A stretch of 64,000 bases of DNA, from the NCBI RefSeq assembly GCF_012927245.1, contig NZ_JABBGE010000014.1, positions 124,001 through 188,000 of the forward strand, read 5' to 3'. Positions 32,155 through 39,616 of this stretch are shown here, one piece after another (positions within the stretch are counted from its first letter, which is position 1; every line of letters starts with the position of its first letter). Below the pieces are notes generated by a model. The model made no database searches. It was not told where the DNA came from and worked only from the letters and a program-made list of their open reading frames with translations. Position numbers and translations under genes: made by a program. Source of the stretch: Streptomyces sp. R302 (GTDB taxonomy: Bacteria > Actinomycetota > Actinomycetes > Streptomycetales > Streptomycetaceae).

Positions 32155-33192
32155 ATGTCCGAGACCACCCCCGCCACGGCCCCCGCGGTGCAGCCGGCGC
32201 ACCCCGTGCACCGGGTCGTCGTCGCGGTCTTTCCCGACGTGGACCTCCTCGACGTCACCGGCCCCGCCGAGGTCTTCGCGCTGGCCAACCGGGAGACGGG
32301 CGGCGAGCGCTACCGGGTGCGGCTCGCCGCGCCCGGCGGTGCCGGGGAGGTGCGGACCTCGGCGGGGGTGCGGCTGCTCGCCGACCTCGGCTTCGACGAG
32401 GTCGGCGCGGACGTCGACACCCTGCTCGTGCCGGGGGCGGTGGACCCGGGCGAGAACGGCGGGGTCGTCGCCCGGCTGGACCCGGAGGTCGTGCGCTGGG
32501 TGCGGGAGACCGCGCCGCACGCCCGGCGGGTGGCGTCGGTCTGCGTCGGCGCGCACGTGCTCGCCGCGGCAGGCCTGCTCGACGGGAGGTCCGCGACGAC
32601 CCACTGGTCGACGGCGGCGCAGCTGGCGGCCGACCACCCGGAGGTCTCCGTCGACCCCGATCCGATCTTCGTGCGGACGGACCGGGGGCGACTGTGGACC
32701 GGGGCCGGGATCAGCGCCTGCCTCGACCTGTCCCTCGCCCTGGTGGCGGAGGACCTGGGCGAGGAGACCGCGCTCGCGGTGGCCCGGCAGCTCGTCATGT
32801 ACCTGAAGCGGCAGGGCGGCCAGAGCCAGTTCTCGGTGCCGCTGAGCCGTCCGGCGGCCGGCCGGCGCGACATCGACGAGCTGCGGCTCTGGATCGCCGA
32901 CCACCTCGACGAGGACCTGTCGGCGGAGCGGCTCGCCGGCCGGATGTGCCTGAGCGAGCGGCACTTCGCCCGGGTCTTCGCGCAGGAGACGGGGTCGAGC
33001 CCCGCCGCCTACGTGGAGGCGGCCAGGATCGAGGTGGCCCGGCGCCATCTGGAGACCTCGGACGCGCCGCTCGCCGAGGTGGCGGCGCGGGCGGGGCTCG
33101 GCTCGGTGGAGACCCTGCACCGGGCCTTCCGCCGGCAGCTCGCGACGACGCCGGCGGCGTACCGGCGGCGCTTCCGCACCGGGGCCGACTGA
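32155..33192 (+). CDS. GlxA family transcriptional regulator (DJ-1/PfpI domain + AraC HTH)
   Basis: A 345-residue regulator. The N-terminal DJ-1-like domain (about 15-190) has VVVAVFPDVDLLDVTGPAEVF and the conserved nucleophile-elbow cysteine in VASVCVGAHVLAAAG. The C-terminal AraC domain (about 235-335) has LAGRMCLSERHFARVFAQET and a second helix pair ending TPAAYRRRF. These regulators usually sense a small metabolite and activate a neighbouring gene. The cysteine hydrolase 145 bp downstream in the same direction is the natural target. GGTGGGG near the ATG is a weak ribosome site. Confidence 0.88.
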   Translation: MSETTPATAPAVQPAHPVHRVVVAVFPDVDLLDVTGPAEVFALANRETGGERYRVRLAAPGGAGEVRTSAGVRLLADLGFDEVGADVDTLLVPGAVDPGENGGVVARLDPEVVRWVRETAPHARRVASVCVGAHVLAAAGLLDGRSATTHWSTAAQLAADHPEVSVDPDPIFVRTDRGRLWTGAGISACLDLSLALVAEDLGEETALAVARQLVMYLKRQGGQSQFSVPLSRPAAGRRDIDELRLWIADHLDEDLSAERLAGRMCLSERHFARVFAQETGSSPAAYVEAARIEVARRHLETSDAPLAEVAARAGLGSVETLHRAFRRQLATTPAAYRRRFRTGAD

Positions 33193-33210
33193 CGACCCCG
33201 CCCCCCGCAC

Positions 33211-33274
33211 ATTCCCCGTTTCCCGTTCCCCGTTTCCCGTTCCCCATTTCCCGTTCCCCGTTTCCGTTCCCCGT
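33211..33274. repeat. 14-bp tandem repeat, 4.5 copies
   Basis: GTTCCCCGTTTCCC-type units start at 33211, 33225, 33239, 33253 (13 bp) and 33266 (partial). The tract is pyrimidine-only apart from its G and single A positions. It lies between the GlxA regulator stop and the cysteine hydrolase, so it sits in the upstream region of the latter. Confidence 0.85.
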
Positions 33275-33337
33275 CCCCCGCCGTGGGCGGCTCCGTCGCG
33301 CCCGTACGGCATCCGATTTCATAGTAAAGGTTCCGAA

Positions 33338-33958
33338 ATGAGCATCACTCCGTCCGCCTCCCTCCGTTCCCTCTCCGGTCTGGGCGACGAGCCGGCCCGG
33401 CTCGCCGAGGCGGCGCTCGTCCTCATCGACGTCCAGAACACCTACCGCTCCGGCGTCATGGCCCTCGAAGGCGCCGAGGAGGCCGTCGCCGAGGCGGCGC
33501 GACTCCTGGCCCGGGCCCGGGCGGCCGGCACCCCGGTCGTGCACATCCAGCACGACAGCGGCGAGGGCTCCCCGTACGACCTCACGGCGCCGGTCGGCGC
33601 GACCTGCGACGAGGTGGCCCCGGCCGAGGGCGAGCCGGTCGTGGTGAAGAACTTCCCGAACGCCTTCCACGCCACCGACCTGGAGAAGGTCCTGACGGGC
33701 CTCGGCTTCGCGGCCGGCGAGGGGAAGGAGCTGGTGCTCGCCGGGTTCATGACGCACATGTGCGTCAACTACACGGCCCAGGCGGCCTTCAACCTCGGCT
33801 ACCGGCCGACCGTGGTCGCCGAGGCGACCGCCACCCGCGCCCTCGCCGCCCCGGACGGGACGGTCGTGCCCGCGGCCGAGCTGAAGCGGGCCGCGCTGAC
33901 CGGGCTGACGGACGTCTTCGCGGTCGTGGTGCCGACGGCGGCGGACCTGCGGGCCTGA
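33338..33958 (+). CDS. Cysteine hydrolase (isochorismatase-like)
   Basis: A 206-residue alpha/beta hydrolase of the isochorismatase/nicotinamidase superfamily. The catalytic triad is visible: Asp in ALVLIDVQNTYR, Lys in VVVKNFPNAF and Cys in AGFMTHMCVNYTAQAAF. THMCV preceded by a Gly-Phe-Met is common in isochorismatase-like hydrolases acting on amides. The substrate cannot be told from sequence. It is preceded by the GlxA-type regulator, a pairing seen often. A weak AAAGG lies before the ATG. A strong terminator follows. Confidence 0.88.
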   Translation: MSITPSASLRSLSGLGDEPARLAEAALVLIDVQNTYRSGVMALEGAEEAVAEAARLLARARAAGTPVVHIQHDSGEGSPYDLTAPVGATCDEVAPAEGEPVVVKNFPNAFHATDLEKVLTGLGFAAGEGKELVLAGFMTHMCVNYTAQAAFNLGYRPTVVAEATATRALAAPDGTVVPAAELKRAALTGLTDVFAVVVPTAADLRA

Positions 33959-34020
33959 GCCGGCCGGACCAGGACGGACCCGGCCGGACCAGGACGCCCC
34001 TGCGGGCCCGATCCGGACCC

Positions 34021-34052
34021 CGACGCCCCTGCGGTTTTCCGCAGGGGCGTCG
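34021..34052 (+). terminator. Terminator after cysteine hydrolase gene
   Basis: A perfect 14-bp stem CGACGCCCCTGCGG (34021-34034) with its complement (34039-34052) closes a TTTT loop. Confidence 0.85.
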
Positions 34053-34095
34053 GGCGGGAACGCGCATACCGGCTCCGAGCTGCGGTTTCTAGCGT

Positions 34096-34135
34096 GGGAA
34101 GGGTCGTCGGGCGAGCACGTCGGACGACCCTTCCC
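34096..34135 (+). promoter_or_regulatory. 5' leader hairpin in front of dedA-like gene
   Basis: A 13-bp perfect stem GGGAAGGGTCGTC (34096-34108) with 34123-34135 closes a 14-nt loop and ends 9 bp before the GGAGG of the DedA gene. TAGCGT at 34090-34095 would be a -10 starting RNA near the base of the hairpin. It could be an mRNA-stabilising leader or an attenuator. Confidence 0.5.
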
Positions 34136-34153
34136 CGTGACCCTGGAGGGCTC

Positions 34154-34840
34154 ATGACACCGCTCACGACCGTTCTCGCCCAGGAGCCCGCGGGCGGCCC
34201 CGCGGGCGGCCCGGCCGACGGCGTCGCCGGCTGGGCCGCCGGTCTCGTCGACACCCTCGGCGGGCCGGGCGCGGGCTTCGCCATCGCGCTGGAGAACCTC
34301 TTCCCGCCGCTGCCGAGCGAGGTGATCCTCCCGCTGACCGGCTTCGCCGCCGGGCAGGGCGTGCTGAGCCTCGCCTCGGCCCTCTTCTGGACGACGCTGG
34401 GCTCGGTGGTGGGCGCGCTCGCCCTCTACGGGATCGGCGCCCTCTTCGGCCGGGAGAGGATGCACGCGCTGTGGGCGCGGCTGCCGCTCGTGAAGGTCGC
34501 GGACCTGGAGCGGACCGAGGCGTGGTTCCGGCGGCACGGCACGAAGGCGGTGCTCCTCGGCCGGATGGTGCCGATCTTCCGCAGCCTGATCTCGGTGCCG
34601 GCCGGGGTGGAGCGGATGCCGGTCCCCCTCTTCCTCCTGCTGACCACCGTCGGCAGCCTCGCCTGGAACAGCGTCCTGGTCCTCGCCGGCTACGCCCTCG
34701 GCGACCGCTGGGAGTTGGTCGAGGCGTACGTGGGCGTGGCCTCCAAGGCCGTCCTCGCCCTCGTCCTCGCGGCGGCCGTCGCCTGGCTCGTCGTACGGCT
34801 CCGGGGGCGCGGGGCGGAGCCTCGTCACCGTCGCGCCTAG
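34154..34840 (+). CDS. DedA family membrane protein
   Basis: A 228-residue membrane protein with the DedA/SNARE-associated core: ALENLFPPLPSEVILPLTGF (the acidic, Pro-rich re-entrant loop), GSVVGALALYGIGALFGRE and FRRHGTKAVLLGRMVPIFRSLISVPAG with the essential Arg residues. DedA proteins act in undecaprenyl-phosphate or phospholipid flipping and membrane-potential maintenance. The ATG has GGAGG four bases upstream. The next gene, a sensor kinase, begins 10 bp after its stop. Confidence 0.92.
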   Translation: MTPLTTVLAQEPAGGPAGGPADGVAGWAAGLVDTLGGPGAGFAIALENLFPPLPSEVILPLTGFAAGQGVLSLASALFWTTLGSVVGALALYGIGALFGRERMHALWARLPLVKVADLERTEAWFRRHGTKAVLLGRMVPIFRSLISVPAGVERMPVPLFLLLTTVGSLAWNSVLVLAGYALGDRWELVEAYVGVASKAVLALVLAAAVAWLVVRLRGRGAEPRHRRA

Positions 34841-34850
34841 GGTGGGTCGG

Positions 34851-36029
34851 GTGATCGGGGGCGAGGGATCGAGGGCCGCTCGGGCGGTGGGGGTCGCGGC
34901 CGGCTGTGCGTCGGCGGTGCCGGGGGTGCTGTACCTGGTGGGGGCCGGGGTGCCGCTCGGCGGCTTCCTGTTGTGGCCGCGCACGCGCGCGTACGTCCTC
35001 CGGATCCTGACGTGCGGCGCCCGGCCGCTGGTGGAACTGGAGCGGAGGCGGCGGGAGCGCTTCTTCGGCGACCGGTTCCCGGAGGCGGACTTCCCGGAGG
35101 CGTACGTCCCGGAGGCGTACGAGGGTGAGGGCGGCCCCCTGCGGTATCTGGCCGCCCGGTCCGCGACGGGGCTCGTGTGCGGGATCGTGCTGGCGCTGCT
35201 CGGGTTCGGCGTGGTGCTCGCGGTGCTGCTGGCCGGCGGTGTGGCGCGCGGGACGATCGGGGCGGCGGAGCTGCTGACGCAGCTGGTCCTCGGGGGTGTC
35301 CTGCTGTTCCTGGGCCTCCAGGGGCTGTTCGCGCTGACCGCGCTCGACGCCCGTCTCGCCCGGGAGTGCTTCGGGCCGTCGGAGCGGGAGCTGATGCGCC
35401 GCCGGATCGAGGAGCTGTCGCTGAGCCGGGCCGCCGTCGTGGGGGCCGTGGACGCGGAGCGGCGGCGGATCGAGCGGGACCTCCACGACGGGGTCCAGCA
35501 GCGGCTCGTGGCGCTCGCCATGCTGATCGGGCGGGCCCGCAGGAGCGGCGGGCGGGACCCGGAGCGGGCGGCCGGACTCCTCGGCCAGGCGCACCGGGAG
35601 GCCCAGGAGGTGCTGGCCGAACTCCGCGAGGTGGCCTGGCGGGTGTACCCGTCGGCACTCGACAGCCTCGGCCTGGAGGAGGCGCTCGGCGGCGTCGCGC
35701 AGCGGTGCGCGCTGCCGCTGCGGATCGCGTACGAGGTGACGGGCCCGCTCCCCCGACCGGTGGAGACGGCGGCGTACTTCGTCGTCTCCGAGGCCGTCAC
35801 CAACGCGGCCAAGCACTCCGCCGCCTCGGCCGTCTCGGTGCGGGTCGCGGGGGCACCCGGCGGCCCGCTGACCGTGCGGGTCGAGGACGACGGCCGGGGC
35901 GGCGCGGATCCGGCGGGCGGCGGCCTGACCGGGCTGCGCGGGCGGGTCGCCGCGCTCGACGGCGTCCTGCGCATCGACAGCCCCCTCGGGGGACCCACCA
36001 CCATCGTCGCGGAGCTGCCGTGCGTGTGA
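34851..36029 (+). CDS. NarL-type sensor histidine kinase
   Basis: A 392-residue kinase with hydrophobic segments near 20-45 and two more between about 100 and 165. A HisKA_3 dimerisation motif RRRIERDLHDGVQQRL follows (phospho-His near 212), then an HATPase domain with VVSEAVTNAAKHS and VEDDGRGGA. I start at the GTG at 34851: TAGGGT at 34838-34843, whose TAG is the dedA stop codon, lies exactly 7 nt upstream, a leaderless arrangement. A GTG three codons earlier is possible. The gene overlaps its response regulator by 10 bp. Confidence 0.88.
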   Translation: MIGGEGSRAARAVGVAAGCASAVPGVLYLVGAGVPLGGFLLWPRTRAYVLRILTCGARPLVELERRRRERFFGDRFPEADFPEAYVPEAYEGEGGPLRYLAARSATGLVCGIVLALLGFGVVLAVLLAGGVARGTIGAAELLTQLVLGGVLLFLGLQGLFALTALDARLARECFGPSERELMRRRIEELSLSRAAVVGAVDAERRRIERDLHDGVQQRLVALAMLIGRARRSGGRDPERAAGLLGQAHREAQEVLAELREVAWRVYPSALDSLGLEEALGGVAQRCALPLRIAYEVTGPLPRPVETAAYFVVSEAVTNAAKHSAASAVSVRVAGAPGGPLTVRVEDDGRGGADPAGGGLTGLRGRVAALDGVLRIDSPLGGPTTIVAELPCV

Positions 36030-36664
36030 TCCTGGCCGAGGACTCGACCCTGCTGCGGGAGGGCCTGTCCCGCCTGCTCGCGGAGGAGGGGCACGAGGTC
36101 GTCGGGGCGTTCGGCGACGCGGTGACGCTGCTCGCCGAGACGGAGGCGCTCCGGCCCGACGTGGTCGTCGTGGACATCCGGATGCCCCCGACCCACACCG
36201 ACGAGGGACTGCGGGCGGCCGTCGCGATCCGCGAGCGGCTGCCCGGGACGGGCGTCCTGGTCCTCTCGCAGCACGTCGAGCGCAGTTACGCGGCCCGGCT
36301 GCTCGCCGCCGGCGCGGAGCGGGTCGGCTATCTGCTGAAGGACCGGGTGGCGCAGGTCGAGGAGTTCCTCGACGCGCTGGAGCGGGTCCACGCGGGCGGG
36401 GCGGCGATCGACCCGGAGGTCGTACGGCAGCTGGTGGTGCGCAGCGCGCACGCCGATCCGCTGGCCCGGCTGACCCCGCGCGAGCGGGAGGTGCTCCAGG
36501 TGCTCGCGGAGGGGTACACGAACACGGCGATCGCCCGCCGGCTGCACCTGTCGCTGAGCGCGGTGGAGAAGCACCTCAACGCGGTCTTCGACAAGCTGGA
36601 ACTGCGCGGGACCGAGGGCCACAGCCCCCGGATCCTCGCGGTCCTGCGCTATCTGGAGGCGTGA
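36020..36664 (+). CDS. NarL/FixJ-type response regulator
   Basis: A 214-residue regulator. The receiver domain has AEDSTLLREGL, phospho-Asp52 in VVVVDIRMPP and Lys in YLLKDR. The C-terminal LuxR HTH (about 148-205) has LTPREREVLQVLAEGYTNTAIA and SAVEKHLNAVFDKL. The GTG at 36020 overlaps the kinase stop by 10 bp, implying coupled translation. The target is unknown; dedA just upstream is a natural candidate. Confidence 0.92.
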   Translation: MRVILAEDSTLLREGLSRLLAEEGHEVVGAFGDAVTLLAETEALRPDVVVVDIRMPPTHTDEGLRAAVAIRERLPGTGVLVLSQHVERSYAARLLAAGAERVGYLLKDRVAQVEEFLDALERVHAGGAAIDPEVVRQLVVRSAHADPLARLTPREREVLQVLAEGYTNTAIARRLHLSLSAVEKHLNAVFDKLELRGTEGHSPRILAVLRYLEA

Positions 36665-36705
36665 ACCTCAGAGGTGTGAACCTCAGCGGTGTGAACCTCA
36701 GCGGG
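36661..36705. repeat. 15-bp tandem repeat (3 copies) spanning convergent gene ends
   Basis: GTGAACCTCAGAGGT, GTGAACCTCAGCGGT and GTGAACCTCAGCGGG lie head to tail at 36661, 36676 and 36691. The tract covers the response-regulator stop codon and the last codons of the opposite kinase gene. No terminator hairpin is visible there. Confidence 0.85.
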
Positions 36706-37882
36706 TGGCCCCGGTGAGGAGGGCGTGCAGCCGGACGAGGGTCCGCTCGTCGCCGAAGCCGCCCGCCTTGATGACGACCGGGACGCGGGGCACGCCGGCC
36801 GGCCCGGCCAGGGTGCCGCGGGCGATGCCGGGCTCGGGTTCGTCGTGGAGGTCGATGCCGTACGCGCCGAGCGCGCGCAGCACCGCCTCGGCGGTCTCCC
36901 CGCCGGTGAGCACGAGCCCGTCGAAGGGCGCGCGGGCGGCGAGCGCCGCCACGGACACGGCGAGCTCCCGGGTCAGCTCCGCCGGGTCCACCCGCCGTTC
37001 GTGCGGCGTGTGGATGATCCGTACGAGGGCGTCGGCGGCCGCCGACAGCGGCTCGGCGGCGACGGCCGCGACCGCGCCCGGCCGGGCGGCCAGCAGCGCG
37101 AGCTGCCGGCGGGTGGCGGGGTTGGCGCTGCCGACCGCGACCAAGGGGCGTACGGCGGGCGGGAGTTCCACCGCGTCCGCGTCCGCATCGCCGCCGGGCC
37201 GCGTGTGGTGCCGGGCGAGGGCGGCGGCGAGCCCCGGGGAGCCGACCCACAGGACGGACCGGTGGTCGGGGACGGCGGCGACGATCCGGTCGAGGTCGGC
37301 GTCGGTGGCCGCGGAGCAGACGAACAGCCCGCCGGAAGGGACGGGTTCGGCTTCGGCGAGGAGCTCCGGGCGGGCCGCGTCGACGGTGACGGCGTCCGGG
37401 AGGAGGCGGGTGAGGTCGGCGGTGCGGACGGGGTGCGCGGGGTCACGGGCGAACTCGCTCTCGTCCACGCGGACTCCGCGGACGTACTGCACGCCGTCGC
37501 GGGTGGTCCGCCCCTCGGCCGGGAACGCGGGCGCGACGACGACGGCGCGCCGCCCCGAGCCCTCCCGCGCGGCGCGGATCTCGGCGGCCACATGGCCCCG
37601 GAGGGTCGAGTCGACGGTCTTGAGCAGCAGCCCCGCCCCGGACAGCGCACGGGCCGCCTCGCGCGTACGGGCCTCGGCCCCGGCCTCGTCGAGGAGCCGG
37701 CTGCCGAGGTCGACGGCGAGCACCCCGTCCTCCTGCCCGTGCCCGGCGAGCGGGCTGCCGGAGAGGAGGACCCGCGCCGGGTGGCCGCCCCGGCGGAACG
37801 GCGCCGCCCCGTCCCCCGCGCTGGTCAGGTCGTCGGCGAGGACGGCGACGCGGGGCGGGGTGACGGGCGGGGCGGAGTACAT
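36698..37882 (-). CDS. DUF1537 four-carbon acid sugar kinase family protein
   Basis: A 394-residue protein opening VAVLADDLTSAGDGAAPF and containing LLLKTVDSTLRGHV, VVVAPAFPAEGRTT and the C-terminal nucleotide-binding FDGLVLTGGETAEAVL and VVIKAGGFGDE. These match the two halves of the DUF1537/OtnK-type kinase that phosphorylates four-carbon acid sugars such as erythronate or threonate. No aldolase or isomerase of that pathway is adjacent, so the substrate is open. AGGGAG precedes the ATG at 37882. The frame stays open further upstream through a repeat tract; I do not include that part. Confidence 0.88.
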   Translation of the reverse strand: MYSAPPVTPPRVAVLADDLTSAGDGAAPFRRGGHPARVLLSGSPLAGHGQEDGVLAVDLGSRLLDEAGAEARTREAARALSGAGLLLKTVDSTLRGHVAAEIRAAREGSGRRAVVVAPAFPAEGRTTRDGVQYVRGVRVDESEFARDPAHPVRTADLTRLLPDAVTVDAARPELLAEAEPVPSGGLFVCSAATDADLDRIVAAVPDHRSVLWVGSPGLAAALARHHTRPGGDADADAVELPPAVRPLVAVGSANPATRRQLALLAARPGAVAAVAAEPLSAAADALVRIIHTPHERRVDPAELTRELAVSVAALAARAPFDGLVLTGGETAEAVLRALGAYGIDLHDEPEPGIARGTLAGPAGVPRVPVVIKAGGFGDERTLVRLHALLTGATR

Positions 37883-37928
37883 CGACGGCTCCCTGGGGTC
37901 GGTCGTACGGTCTCGGGCGGGGCGCGTA

Positions 37929-38162
37929 CCAGCAGGACCAGCAGGACCACCGAGGCCACGGGGGCCACGGGGGCCTCCGGGACCATCGGGGACACAGGGA
38001 CCTCCGGGGCCTCCAAGGCCACTGGGGCCACCGAGGCCACTATGCCCACTGGGGCCACAGGGGCCACAGGGGCCTCCGGGACTACCAGGACCGCCAGGAC
38101 CACCGGGCACCGGGCACCGGGCACCGGGCACCGAAGCCACCAGGACCACCAGAACCACCAGG
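37929..38162. repeat. 9-bp G/C-rich minisatellite with collagen-like coding potential
   Basis: The plus strand shows GGGGCCACN / GGGGCCTCC / CAGGACCAC-like 9-mers for about 230 bp, and a nested 7-bp repeat ACCGGGC, 4.4 copies, at 38102-38133. Several frames on both strands stay open and give Gly-X-Y patterns. The minus-strand frame is continuous with the DUF1537 kinase. No signal peptide, ribosome site or non-repetitive domain accompanies it. The surrounding 603-bp gap (37883-38485) contains no other gene that I can see. Confidence 0.8.
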
Positions 38163-38485
38163 CGATGCGCACCGCCCCCACCCTCGCCCGCGTCGGCCCA
38201 CTCAGTCCAGCGGCCACCGGACGGCGGGAAGGTGCGCCCGGCGGGAGCCAGGGGCGGGCAGAGGGGACTGCCCTCAAGATCACCGGGCGCCTCCCGACGC
38301 TAACCGCACGGACCCCGGCACCACGACAGGACACACGGCGGGAGCGCGCCGCCGGGACCCGCTCACCGCTTCGGCGCAGCGCGTACGGCCCGCGCCCGGC
38401 GCGTACGGCGGCGCAGCGGACATCACAGCCGCCCGGGCCCCGCCGCCCTGGCCAGGGGCCTCGGCCACCTGGCAGGATCGACGGC

Positions 38486-39484
38486 ATGTTCGCCTCCCTC
38501 ACCCGTGCCGCCCGCCGCCGCGTCCTCGCGTTCGTGGCCGCGCTGGCCGTGGTGTGCGGGGTGCTGCTGTGGTGGGTGGCGCCGTTCGGCGGCTCGACGC
38601 CCAGCGGCTCGATCACCTTCAGCACCGGGGTCCCCACGGGGGTGTACCAGCGGTACGGCGCACTGCTCAAGAAGGCCATGGCGAAGGACCTCCCCGAGGT
38701 CTCTGTCAGGCTCACGGACAGCGAGGGCTCCCAGCAGAACCTGGCGCGGGTCGCCTCCGGGGAGGCCGACTTCACGGTCGCGACCGCCGACGCCGTGGCG
38801 CAGTACATCCGCGACCGCCGGCCCGGCTTCGAGCGGCTGCGCGGCTGCGCCCGGCTCTACGACGACTACGTCCAGCTCGTCGTACGCCAGGGCTCGGCCG
38901 TCCAGACCGTCTCCGACCTGCGCGGACTGCGGGTCGGCGTCGGGCAGGACGGCTCCGGCGTGCGGCTGATAGCGGACCGGGTGCTCGCGGCGGCCGGGCT
39001 CACCGCGTCACGGGACGTGACCGCGGTGCCGGTCGGGATCGACTCGATGCCGGAGATGCTGGAGAAGGGCGGCCTCGACGCCTTCTTCTGGTCCGGCGGG
39101 CTGCCGACCCAGGGGGTGCAGATGCTGTCGGAGCGGACCTCGATCCGGCTGATCCCGATGGACGCGCCGCTGGTGGAGGCGTTGCGGAAGGTGGGCGATT
39201 CGACCCGGCACTACCGCTCGGCGGTCATCCCGAAGGACGCGTACGCGGCCGCGCAGAACGGGCAGCCGGTGGAGACGCTGGCCGTGGCGAACCTGATGGT
39301 GACGACGGTGGAGGCCGATCCGGACCTGGTGGAGGGGTTCACCCGCTCGGTGATCGACAGCCGGGACGGCATCGGCAGCCAGGTGCACCCGGCCCAGCTG
39401 GTGGACCTGCGGACGGCCATCTACACCGAGCCCCTCACCCTCCACGACGGCGCCCGCCGCTACTACCGCTCGGTCAAGCCCTGA
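38486..39484 (+). CDS. TAXI family TRAP-type solute-binding protein
   Basis: A 332-residue protein with an N-terminal hydrophobic segment (about 13-32) and no lipobox, followed by FSTGVPTGVYQRYGALLK, DFTVATADAVAQYI, LYDDYVQLVVRQGSAV, LRVGVGQDGSGVRLIADRVL and DAFFWSGGLPTQGV. This is the TAXI (TRAP-associated extracytoplasmic immunogenic) fold. No TRAP membrane subunits are adjacent, so it may be an orphan receptor or may couple to proteins elsewhere. It ends next to gluK, convergent. AGGA eight bases before the ATG supports the start. Confidence 0.88.
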   Translation: MFASLTRAARRRVLAFVAALAVVCGVLLWWVAPFGGSTPSGSITFSTGVPTGVYQRYGALLKKAMAKDLPEVSVRLTDSEGSQQNLARVASGEADFTVATADAVAQYIRDRRPGFERLRGCARLYDDYVQLVVRQGSAVQTVSDLRGLRVGVGQDGSGVRLIADRVLAAAGLTASRDVTAVPVGIDSMPEMLEKGGLDAFFWSGGLPTQGVQMLSERTSIRLIPMDAPLVEALRKVGDSTRHYRSAVIPKDAYAAAQNGQPVETLAVANLMVTTVEADPDLVEGFTRSVIDSRDGIGSQVHPAQLVDLRTAIYTEPLTLHDGARRYYRSVKP

Positions 39485-39501
39485 GCCGTACGGGCTCCGC
39501 C

Positions 39502-39601
39502 CCGACCAGCGGCCCACCACTCCGCACCGACCAGCGGCCCACCATCCCGCACCGACCCGCAGCCCACCATCCCGCACCGACCCGCAGACCGCCGCCCCGC
39601 A
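39502..39601. repeat. 25-bp tandem repeat, four copies
   Basis: Four contiguous 25-bp units start at 39502, 39527, 39552 and 39577. Each begins CCGACC and ends CCGCA. Units 1-2 and 2-3 differ by one to three bases; unit 4 is the most diverged. The tract fills the gap between the convergent TAXI and gluK genes. Confidence 0.9.
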
Positions 39602-39616
39602 CCGGCGGGCGGCGCG

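Noticed and set aside
37825..38808. Collagen-like proteins encoded by the minisatellite as real genes
   Set aside because: No ribosome site, signal peptide or non-repetitive domain; at least three frames are equally open, as expected from a 9-bp repeat.
39502..39601. CRISPR array
   Set aside because: The units are contiguous with no spacers and there are no cas genes.
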